This document shows positions 9,941-19,126 of a stretch of 30,849 nt of DNA, piece after piece; the first letter of the stretch is position 1; each line of letters begins with the position of its first letter. The DNA is taken from the NCBI GenBank assembly GCA_038496445.1, contig JALMLS010000128.1:1-30849 (forward strand). Direction: 5' to 3'. Below the pieces are notes generated by a model. The model was not told the origin of the DNA, searched no databases, and saw only the letters and a program-made list of their open reading frames with translations. Position numbers and translations under genes: made by a program. The DNA is from Trichosphaerium sp. ATCC 40318. Lineage: Eukaryota; Discosea; Flabellinia; Trichosidae.

Positions 9941-10201
9941 CTCCAAAAATAAAAATCTGCTATTGGAATTAGGTTCCATGTTGGTGACAACGAAATCACC
10001 TTTGCTTACGTCTTGGTGCTCCAATAGATCCAAATCTTCAGAGGCATTCCAATTCAATCGCTGGAGAGCAAATAAGTTGTTGAGGTCCAATGAGTGACCA
10101 ACAATATAAAGGCAACTTGTAATAACATGCATTTTAGAAACAAAAAAATTCACTCTCATAGCAGCAATAGACAGCCGAGGAAATCCTCTAACGCATCCCA
10201 T
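9929..10201 (-). CDS. Hypothetical ORF, doubtful
   Basis: A minus-strand ORF of 90 residues from MGCVRGFPRLSIAAMRVNFF to SNSRFLFLELQE. It has no recognised domain, and its stop overlaps the last codons of the plus-strand metalloprotease, which argues against it. It ends just outside the left terminus of the neighbouring transposon, so it may be the remnant of a gene whose 5' part was cut off by that insertion. Confidence 0.25.
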   Translation of the reverse strand: MGCVRGFPRLSIAAMRVNFFVSKMHVITSCLYIVGHSLDLNNLFALQRLNWNASEDLDLLEHQDVSKGDFVVTNMEPNSNSRFLFLELQE

Positions 10202-10417
10202 TCTCAAGTAATTCGATTTGGAACCTTGAACTTGGCTCTGGTACTCTTTGTTTTGATCGAAAAGGAAAAACGTTTTGCATGTGTCCGGTTTCACGAGAAC
10301 GTGTCTGAAAAACGGGGATAAAAAAACTTTTTAGCGAGTTTTCTGTGAGTTCTCACTTAAAAAAGTCCACGCATTTCTCACCATGATCAAAAAAAACCAC
10401 CGTAAATACACAAAATG

Positions 10418-13400
10418 TCAGTTTGGATTTATTATGCTATATTTCGCGCTTTTTAGATTAATCCACTCTGCTCCTGCATTACCGTAGATAATTTTCCAGA
10501 AGCGTTGGTGATTGTCGTGGTAGCGCAGTGCATTGTATGCTTCCACAGTTGCCTCCAATGATATGCCACGTAACTCTAAATTAATTCTTTTCCCAACAAT
10601 TTTTAAAGGATCGCTAAAATCTTGCATAGTACGTGTAAGCCGTGGAGTTGCTGTTGTATTTGGTCTAAAAAAATATTAACGCTGGTATTGTTTAGGTAAA
10701 TGCTGTACTGGTAATGGCATGGCGAATAGTCTTCATTATTGTACGGCAGGTTTTCGCTTGGTTTATTTTTTTCTTTTGTTTTTTTTTTTTTTTACTTTTC
10801 GTCACCTGTTTATGCTCTTACACAACAATTATTTGAGAAAGGTCGTATTTTCACGTACTCTTAGGATTTTTTGTTATAGGATTTTTTTTACGCATAAACG
10901 CTAGATCTAGAAGCGTAAACCTCAATTCATAGGAAATGTACGCACCTTTTGACAAAAAGCGAATATTTGCCAATTCTTCAGCAGTAATACATGATCTGAC
11001 TATTAAGCTGTGTTGTACACATTCTTTACTTCCTGTTAACACACGAGCATAGATTTTACCTACAGCAGGGAACTCAAAACTGTGATATTTTCTAAATATA
11101 GTAAGTAATAATTTAATGTTTTGTTTTTGTACTTGACACATCCATAACCTCCTCGTATAAAGAAATGTGATGCTTCAACTTTCTCAGTGGCAATTGATTT
11201 TAATACACTGGCATTAGTATTGCTCAGCTTGTCATTTATAAGGGTACACAACTCTTTATCGTTTAATGGTTTCTTACCAACAGAAATTTCTTGGGACATT
11301 TGCCGCTTCACTAATCTTAGTTAGAAGAATAGTACTAATGTAAAAGGTACATACTATGACCAGCATGGGCATCACATGTATTGTGCCCATGGTAAGATGC
11401 AAAAAAATGCCACTGCACATTGAACTAAATGTAGTGTAAGTAAAAAATAAAAATAAATTAATTACCCCTTTTGTTTGCAGTGTAGACATAAAGTACTGTA
11501 ATGTGAAGGTCCTCCATCAGACCAAATTATTATTTTTTTCTTTCCACGTAAATATTTTGGATCAGTACAAAGCTGCTCCCAAGCATCACGAAAGTATTCG
11601 TAGTTTTGTTTCCGTTCACCTGCATTTGCTAAAAAATCTATGTACTCCCACCACAAATTTAAATCGACACACTTAGCACGTCGTTTAGCTGACAGTGCGA
11701 CAATATTTGGGTCTATTGTGTCTAAAAAAGACATTTAAATACAATAAAAACCTCTTCATACCTTTACAGTGATACACAACAAATACTAGTGCGTGTATGT
11801 GTGTTGCTGTGCGATTTTCTTTAGTAAAATCTGTTAAAATCAAAACTTCATCCCGTGCTAGCTTTTTTTTGTGATTTTTAAACTCTTTTATTTGATGCGA
11901 AGCTTGTTTGATGTGTTCGTCATATTTTTTAACCTCTTCCTTAAGTATTGCCATTGTGGTTACTGCTTGTTGTTTTGGTATAAGCGGGATGGCCAGTTGT
12001 TGATCCTTAGTCAATGAAAATATCTCACGTTTGTATTCTATTCGCTTGATACACTTTTTGCACGAGAAATTGTCAAAATGACACCGTTTAATCCCTTGCA
12101 TCAATAAGTGATTATAAACGCAAAAATAATCAACATACCAGCTTCAAGCTTAAACCTGTGGAATACTTGAGAACAGCGACGTGTTAAACTATTTTCTAAA
12201 CAATATACTTTATATAAACTATACAGGGCTGAAACTAAATAAGGCTTTTTTTGCAAAAGCCATTTTTTTGCCACCAAATACAGCCTTATTTTTCACCAAA
12301 TTGCCTTGTAATTTTGGGCTTTGGAGCCTCATATTTGGGCCAAATAGCAAGCAACTGGTTCACTAATTAGCCTTAAAATAGCCTGCATTGTTGGTCCAAT
12401 AATGCCTCATTTTTTGTGCAACAATAAGGCATTTTTGCCCTCAATTTTTGGGCATAACCCAGGCACCATATACTCATAAAACAAGGCTTTATATAGGCAT
12501 ACAATAGTGATTCATTTATTAAAGTACAGTACACAAAACACAAAAAACTTCAATGTCCTCCATGTGAAAAAAAACCTTTAGTTAAAAAAAAAAATTAACA
12601 AATTATTGGTATAATTTTCGCGGACTGGAAAAATGGTTTAAAGTACCTATACTCCTGTTGTAGGTGGATTTGGGTGCTGCGGTTCGAATGGCGGTGGTTT
12701 CGTTAGAATCCATAAAATACTAAGCGCGTGGTGACGGCGTCTATATAAAACGTCAGTAGTAAATGAAAAAAAAATGTTTAGGAAGTGTTGGTGTGGTGGA
12801 GACTTACCTTAAACCAATGTATCCTTAATGTACAATGTGTACACAACCAATGCCTAATTGGTGCCTATAAATTTAAGGCTGGCAATGCATAAAAAAACTA
12901 GGGCAGGCATTGCCTAAAAAAAACAAGGCATTGCAACAATTAAGGCATTGCCCAACAAAGCCTTATTTCAATGCCTGATTTTTGCCTTTTCTGCCATTGC
13001 CTTTGCAAAATCAGGCATTGCCATTTTTGCATGCCTGATTTTTGCCATCAATGCCTGATTTTAAAAAAATGCCTTCATATTTAAGGCAAAGCCTTGTTTA
13101 GTTTCAGCCCTGTACAACACTTTGTTAGGCATGTATTGTTGGTAGTTGTTGCGTCCAGAAATGGTTGGACACTCTTCATGACAAAATTGCTGAATGATTT
13201 CTTTGTCTGTATCAGGTATTCTCTTTCGTGTGACATTGGCCTTTGTTGTAAGTCAAATGTAAGAGCAGTAAGGTACGTACCTTGTATTTTATATTTAGTA
13301 GTTCTAAGGTGTTTCGCCGGCTCCTTTGTATACTTTTGGTAGAACATTGGGCCATCTAAAAGCATTAGTTGAGAAACAATCATTGAGAACCTTGCCTTTG

Positions 13401-13770
13401 CGGCATCCTTTGCTGGGATGTCTTTAAATAACTTGTTGTACATTTCTTGACGTAAAGGAGAGCAAGGAGGTAAATCTGAAACTAATCTTGTGCTGTTTTT
13501 AACCAATTTTGCACTGTATCCATTCAGCTTGTAGTTGCGAGGGATGCCGTGCTGTTTTTTTATGGATCTTATCTTACGTGGTTTATCTTTGAGCGTAATA
13601 AAGGGTTGTGGCTTCTTTTCTTGGAGTCTCCATTGTTTGTTATCCTTTCGTTTTAGAGTTTGGCGTGGAAAGTGCTTGTAATGGATAGCACAAAGCTCAT
13701 TGTGGTACCTAACACGTGGATACACACACCCAAACACTATACAGGTACACCGTTGTTCATTTGCCATCAT
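10418..13770 (-). pseudogene. Decayed DDE-type transposase gene
   Basis: Exons inferred on the minus strand: 13770-13281, 13206-12139 (interrupted by the miniature element at 12224-13112), 12094-11762, 11721-11466, 11424-11355, 11310-11133, 11091-10942 and 10664-10418. The N-terminus has a Cys/His cluster (CTCIVFGC, then CAIHYKH), possibly a zinc finger. Central motifs are ILTDFTKENRTATHIHALVF, IIIWSDGGPSHY and WHFFASYHGHNTCDAHAGHM. These match in style a group of eukaryotic transposase-like proteins with SDG and HGK..CD signatures; I cannot name the superfamily with certainty. Removing the miniature element with one TA copy restores the frame across its insertion point. One base is still missing at the exon 4/5 junction (near 11465), so the gene is broken twice. 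The last exon lies behind a roughly 280-nt intron. Confidence 0.7.
12224..13112 (-). mobile_element. Miniature inverted-repeat element, CAGGGCTGAAAC family (copy 1)
   Basis: The 889-bp element has near-perfect ends: CAGGGCTGAAACTAAA and TAAGGCTTT on the left, the same in inverse on the right. It is flanked by TA on both sides (12222-12223 and 13113-13114); taking out the element plus one TA restores the transposase reading frame, which supports a TA target-site duplication. The arms are packed with short GGCATT/AATGCC motifs in both orientations, enclosing a core at about 12600-12820. It encodes no transposase, so it is non-autonomous. The strand is given relative to copy 2, whose core runs in the opposite direction. 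Confidence 0.85.
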
Positions 13771-14362
13771 AAAAAATCTAACCGTTAGTTTGGAGATTTT
13801 GGCGAAAACTCGCAGCGAAAGTTTTTATTTCCCCTCTTGCTTCAAACTCCACTACTCCTGCTCTGATTGCTATAGCAGTACTCTATATGCGTAGTAGTGG
13901 TGTATAAAGCATAGACTGGTTCTCGTGAAACCGGACGTGCAAATTTTTTGTCAAAAAAAAAGAAACATGATCAAGTGAAGTCAAACGAACTATGAATTGT
14001 GCCCCATTGTAATGGATGAATTAACAATTTACAGTTTGTCAAATCAATTACGATAGTTGTTTGTATTATAATATAGCTATAGACCTTCCCATTGAGATCT
14101 ACGATAGTTTTTTGAGCGAAGCAGTTGGTTCTTCGTCCACTTTAGCTGGTTTATTACTATTGCGGCTTGTTTCACGTAAATTTGAATGGGCGGTATCATC
14201 AATGCGCTTGTGGCAAGTACGACATAATTATTATCAACTTACAGCTTCAAAATACACAATTGTCAGCAATTCACTTAAACAATGTCAACAAAACTTAATG
14301 ACCTATTTTTACAGGACTTGACGAACAAATACGAGTGGAAACATAAAATAACCTTCCAAGGC

Positions 14363-15611
14363 TGGACCCACGTTTTTTCCGAATTTTTCGAAAGAAAAAA
14401 TTCGAAAAAATAGAATTCGATACAAAAACCGAATGCCTATACCCACCAATGGATCACTATATGTGAGCAAAGGTCGGGTTTTAGTTCCGAGCACAGCGAG
14501 GACCCGACCGTAAGTGAAGCAGGCGCTTTCTAGTTTAGTGGACTGCCCTAGCTATGCACAGGGCTGAAACTCAGCTAGGCATTGCCTTAAAAAATGATGC
14601 ATATTCCTAACATTTGGCATTAGATGGCAAAATCAAGGCATTTGCATTTGGCAATGCCCAATAAAATAAGGCATTTTTACAAAAAGGCAATGCTTTCATC
14701 AAAAAGGCATTAATACCAGGCATTTTTGGGCATCTTTTGGCATTGCATAAAATCACGTAATGCCCTGTATTGCAAGTACTTTATGCCTTTATTATGCCTT
14801 ATTTTTTTAAGCAATATATGCCTTGTATTTTAATTCATATATAAGGCATTGCCTATACTATATCATAGAACTGATCACATTAAGGAAGTGGTTTAAGGTA
14901 AGTAACAGTCAAACAACTTTTACACTTTTTTTTTCACATCACCTACTGACGTTTTATATAGATAGGCACCTAACGCTCTTAGTAATTCATGAAATTAGAC
15001 GAAACCACCGCCAAACGAACCGCAGCACTCTATTTCACCTACAACAGTAGTAGGAGTGAACTCCGCGATATTTCCAGGACCGCGGAATTCTAACACTACA
15101 AGGTAAGTTTTTTTTTTTTTTTTCTACACCATCTCATATTTTCTTTAAAGTTTTTTCAAATGTGGACTTAGGAGTTTTGTGTATTGTATGTGTACTGTAT
15201 TATAAAATAAATAGTTGTGTTATTACCTGAAAATGCCCTGGTTTATTAGGCACTGTAGACTATGATAATGCTTACTTTTTGCCTTCAAAATAAGGCATTG
15301 ATGCATGAGTTATGCCCTAATTTGAAGGGCATAATTCCTAAAAATATGCAGGCAAAACCATTGCAATCTTGTGTACCAGATGCAAGCATTTTTCATCAAA
15401 TATAAGGCATTTTTGGAGCAAAAAATAAGGCATTGCCCTGTATTTGCCTTTTTGAATGAGGCAAAAACTAGGCATTTTTGTAAAAAATAAGGCATTATTT
15501 GATGAAAATGCCTAGGCATTGTCCAAAAATGCCTTGTTGAGTTTCAGCCCTGGCATCTTTCTACGAATTCTATTTTTTGTTTTCGGAAAATTCGGAAAAA
15601 ACTATGGCCCC
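14363..15611. mobile_element. Short hAT-like element with 8-bp target duplication
   Basis: The element is flanked by perfect 8-bp direct repeats TCCAAGGC (14355-14362 and 15612-15619). Its inverted ends share GTTTTTTCCGAATTTTYCGAAA and a TAGAATTCG block. An 8-bp duplication is typical of hAT transposons. Without the 994-bp insertion inside it, it is only about 255 bp and non-coding, so it is a non-autonomous miniature copy. It sits in a coding exon of the F-box pseudogene. Confidence 0.8.
14559..15552 (+). mobile_element. Miniature element, CAGGGCTGAAAC family (copy 2)
   Basis: This 994-bp element has the same ends as the copy at 12224-13112 and the same GGCATT/AATGCC-rich arms. Its core at about 14880-15110 matches the core of copy 1 in reverse orientation (for example GACGAAACCACCGCCAAACG against its counterpart near 12690). 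Flanking trinucleotides are GCA on both sides, not TA, so the target duplication differs or the flank has mutated. It inserted into the hAT-like miniature element. Confidence 0.85.
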
Positions 15612-16378
15612 TCCAAGGCAGCGTCAAAAAAATGATTGGACACAAACAATTCGTAAGTACTTGTCTAATAGAATCCCAACAACGCATTAATGCCTCAACA
15701 AATTCTTTCTTTTTTACAAGTACTGACATCAATGATAAAATAGATCTATGCACTTGTTCATGACCACGAAGATACTGCCAATACTTGTAAAATACACGTG
15801 ATAGATACCGATAAATCAAGTATTGTTAAGACAATTCCTCTTGATTTGTTATACGTCACTATGTTTGAACGCAAAGATTTATTGGATGATGACTTGCATT
15901 TAAGTATGACTTGTCTATTTGTGTTTTATGTGCTTACTTATTACAGTTGGTATTCATTATCAGGGACGAACTAATACCCTTTATGATATTTACTTGGATA
16001 CTGGAAAGATACATAAATCTATTGTTCAGCATCAAACTTATCCGTTACAGGTAGAAGTTATTTTGTGGTTTTTTTTGTTTTTTTGTACTCTGACTTCATT
16101 TTTTTAGCATGCTATCATCTAAATCGGGTGTAATTACTCTTTATTATGAGAGTTTTTCCCGCTTACCCTATGATGTTATGAATGTTATAAATTTTGAAGA
16201 TCCAGAGGTGCTACTTGTGTAGCTGTTGGTACATTGGTAAATGATTCTGTGGCGGTTGTATTATCTATTTACACTTTACGCTTGGAATCACCAACACAAG
16301 TTTTCAAAAAAGCAAAGAAGTGCATGCATGCAGAAGCAGCTTTAGGTGGGATTGTAACACCAGAAGGGGATGTGTAGT

Positions 16379-16844
16379 TAATTAATAGCGACAAGACTAA
16401 GATATCAAAGTTGTACAATAACTTTGATAAGGTACTCTAACATACGGATTTCTTTCCTTCTTTTGACCTTTAATCATGTGGAGTGCTTCTCTGACAAGAA
16501 AACAAACTTTTTGACAATGTAGTTAATGACGAACTGTCGAAATTCTTTTTTTTACAGGAAGTGTATTATTTTTGTTCGTGATTTTTTCAATTGCTATTTT
16601 TGGTATTTGATTGATTCATGTTGATTACGAAAAATTAGCCAAACTATACAGCTAGCGCTAGTTACACTATTATTTTCTTACTTTTGGATTTCTAGGGACG
16701 ATTTTTGTAAGCAGTTCACACTTTCAAAAAAAGTCTAGCACACCTCAAAAACGTTATTTTTGGCCAAATTTTGGGTATGCTTCAGAGCACATTTGTATCT
16801 ACAATTTGGTTGAACCAGAACTTGCTGGTAATTAATAGCATACT
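16379..16844. other. Non-coding stretch after the F-box pseudogene
   Basis: No coding exon is recognised. A 9-bp dyad (ATCAAAGTT...AACTTTGAT, 16404-16428) lies near the start. The remainder is AT-rich, perhaps decayed gene or transposon sequence. Confidence 0.35.
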
Positions 16845-17440
16845 TCAATCAACTATTTCATTGAATCTAAAACCGAGTTTTTTCTGCCTGGGATCATTTT
16901 CTTCTCCTCTAACACCACCATGTTTTGCAGGTAATTCTTGAACACCATAGTGATTAAGGATTACATTCTGTCGTTTCTTGCATTTGTTATCACTTTCAGT
17001 GTTCCACATAAAGCTATCATCACCTGTTTCTATACCTGATTGCTGTAAATTGGTCATTATTTTGAACAATCATTCTAACCCACAGATACCTTTTTCAAAT
17101 CTTTCCTTTTGGCGGCAGGTGCTTAATAAACCATTGTCTATCTATATGCAGTTATAAAGTATTTGATTACTTAGGTATCAAAACACGGAGGTTACTTTTT
17201 CACAGAAGTTGATGAACATAATAGTTAAATGAAAATGTCAAAATACTCACTCTTGCTTGGTACTTTATTGAATCAGAGGTCCATAAAGCTTGCTGTAGTT
17301 ATGTTTTACCACTACAGAAGTTTTAGAGACAGAACTTACTTTTTACATGGAGATACTTCAGTACTTACCAAAAACAGTTTCTCGGCAGAGACAAAGTCGA
17401 AGACTTTTGCAGCGGTGAAAAGAAAGGCCAACAGAAGCAT
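16845..17440 (-). CDS. Small secreted protein of unknown function
   Basis: Four exons (17440-17369, 17292-17251, 17141-17090, 17035-16845) join in phase to 118 residues. The N-terminus MLLLAFLFTAAKVFDFVSAEK is a good signal peptide. The mature part is polar with few cysteines and includes IDNGLLSTCRQKERFEKG, DDSFMWNTESDNKCKKRQN and LPAKHGGVRGEENDPRQKKL. No family is recognised. The third splice acceptor was taken at CAATCAG (17036), since the nearer TTTACAG breaks the frame. The coding signal is moderate: several short exons agree in phase but the protein has no known relative. Confidence 0.55.
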
Positions 17441-18309
17441 CTTGACTTCTCACCCTTCTCTCTCTCACCTCTCGCTCGTCGCGTTTCCAACGTCCTTCAA
17501 TAAACAAGCTATCGCGATCTCTACCCACCACCCCCCGCTACGCTCCGCCTGAGCACCTTTTCTAGCTCGTTGAGCCTTTTCTTTCTTTTGGCGGCTCTAG
17601 TGAGGCTGACATTGCGTGTGCATTTTATCGCCAATCACGTCCCAGTTCAATCTGTCTTCTGTCACTGTCCAGTTTTCTTGAAACTATGCTGCTACAATTG
17701 TTTAACTATTGCTGAAAGTTATGCTGTATCATATACAGTGCATGGACTGTACTTTCAAAGAGTAAGTGACCTTCAATTACTCATGATATTTCATAAAACG
17801 TAAAATTGCTTATGGTAATGTAGGGACAGAATATTGGAATTTACAGATTACGCAAGGCTGTACAGACTTGAAACCCTTCTTAACATATGTCAAATAGCTA
17901 TTAAATGTATGTACACCATTTAAACGCTTGTACACGCTTGCCCTACATCGGTATTGGGGAACTCGATTTGACTAGAATATTAACACAGCAAACCAACGTT
18001 TTAAGCGTTTTCCGAGCGATAAACGCCGTTTAAAGGTACATTGTACATACACGTTCATATTGTGGTACCATAAGCTTTATTTTAGCCCATAACGCATCAA
18101 TTTATTTGCAAGAGCGGTTTATGATGATTACACGCTCGAATCATCTGCTTATTCTCAATGAAGCTCTATTGAAGCTTTTTTAGCTATGTATTAAAAAAAT
18201 ACACCAAAAAACATGTAAAAAAGTAAATAATTTATTTCACACTTAGAACATAACAATAGAGCCATTCGTTCTAGAGATACATTAACACACGCTAAAGCTT
18301 TGATATAAG
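17441..18309. other. Intergenic region
   Basis: No convincing gene. Candidate ORFs here start with non-ATG codons or lie in low-complexity sequence. The part next to 17440 is locally GC-richer than its surroundings and probably contains the promoter of the minus-strand secreted-protein gene. A foldback repeat is listed separately. Confidence 0.4.
17906..18051. repeat. Imperfect foldback repeat of about 146 bp
   Basis: GTATGTACA..TTTAAACG near 17907-17926 is mirrored by CGTTTAAA...TGTACATAC at 18027-18050, with a few extra bases in the right arm. This could be a small non-autonomous transposon remnant; no flanking duplication is evident. Confidence 0.4.
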
Positions 18310-18600
18310 AGGTGTGAACCGCTTACAAAAATAGTCCCTAAGTATGTCACGATAGCGATTCAAGGAAGCGATAAAATAAAGGGAAAATATACAGCTGTAG
18401 CGCTAAAAAACAATCTATATGCTTGTTTTGGAGAAGCAACTTATAGAAAGCTACATGGGCAAACAAGGCATCAAGAGCGTCATACAACACATCTTTATCA
18501 AATGGAATCAGTTGGCAGCTTTTATGAGAGTGCAACTGAAACGCTGAAGAATCATAAACAAGACATGGAAGTGTTTGGAGATGACAGTGACGATTACTAA
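18310..18600 (+). CDS. Probable terminal coding exon, gene otherwise unresolved
   Basis: An open frame of 96 residues runs from a plausible acceptor (ATATAAG at 18303-18309) to TAA at 18598-18600. It reads RCEPLTKIVPKYVTIAIQG, then KYTAVALKNNLYACFGEATY and an acidic end (MEVFGDDSDDY). There is no ATG near the start, so upstream exons are expected but I could not place them in the preceding 500 bp. Amino-acid composition looks coding, and the opposite-strand ORFs are worse. No family recognised. Confidence 0.4.
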   Translation, partial: RCEPLTKIVPKYVTIAIQGSDKIKGKYTAVALKNNLYACFGEATYRKLHGQTRHQERHTTHLYQMESVGSFYESATETLKNHKQDMEVFGDDSDDY

Positions 18601-19126
18601 ATTAATGAAACTAAAAGACCTATCCACCTTACACCTAAGTGCATATTGTCTCGTTAAAATGGAAACAACACATTGCGTCATGAGTCTGAGTTTTATATTT
18701 ATTGCATTTTGAGAAATCAGAAACAAATTTCATATGCAGTAAGTCACGTGTACGTATTGCTCGTAGGAGTGAAATTTTTTTTTATTGTTTGACCCTTCGC
18801 ATTGTTCATCAGTTAGGGTGCAGGTAGATAATTTACATATCGCTTTTACATTAGTTCTTAACACTATGACCGAACATCCTTGTTAGAATTAGCAGTTGTT
18901 AAACTAAGACCGTAAGAACGTACATATGCACCCCAAGATCCTGTGAGTGTGCAACCAATATCATCACAGCAATTCTTACACATTATCGCAGGTGTGTATG
19001 GACGTTCTGGCGTGACAAATCGGGATCTGATTTCTTTATACAGTCATTGTAGAAATTTCGCATTTTTTAGTGTTTTTTTAGGCAGCGACCGCCTAAAATC
19101 GTCATTCTTTGTCCGATTTTGCTCTG
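18601..19126. other. Intergenic region
   Basis: No supported gene. The left part would be the 3' untranslated region of the preceding exon and the right part the promoter and leader of the type I membrane protein gene. Confidence 0.4.

Larger units (their letters stand above)
10274..13943. mobile_element. DNA transposon with imperfect terminal inverted repeats
   Basis: The termini carry matching inverted sequences: CCGGTTTCACGAGAAC at 10285-10300 and its reverse complement at 13919-13934. The match extends outward imperfectly as TTTGCAYGT. The enclosed 3.4 kb encodes, on the minus strand, a multi-exon DDE-type transposase whose start (13770) and stop (10418) lie just inside the two ends. No clean target-site duplication was recognised. 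The element is dead: an 889-bp miniature element sits in its second exon and one reading-frame break is present. The exact outer borders are uncertain by about 10 bp. Confidence 0.65.
14012..16378 (+). pseudogene. F-box protein pseudogene broken by nested transposons
   Basis: The 5' part reads MDELTIY, then, after a 43-nt intron, IDLPIEIYDSFLSEAV and LLLLRLVSRKFEWAVSSMRLW, an F-box-like segment. The next exon runs KYEWKHKITFQG and is cut by a hAT-like element with an 8-bp duplication; across it the frame continues SVKKMIGHKQF. Later exons are 15744-15903 (HVIDTDKSSIVKTIPLDLLY), 15947-16050 or slightly longer (GIHYQGRTNTLYDIYLDTGK) and 16108-16378. The last has a further frame break near 16210 between INFEDP and GATCVAVGTLVNDS. 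It ends at TAG 16376-16378. The C-terminal half is not related to the MORN or LRR genes nearby. The gene was probably functional until the insertion. Confidence 0.7.

Noticed and set aside
17229-17552. 107-residue plus-strand ORF
   Set aside because: It is antisense to the first exons of the secreted-protein gene (signal peptide and two phased junctions on the minus strand), and its own composition is low-complexity.
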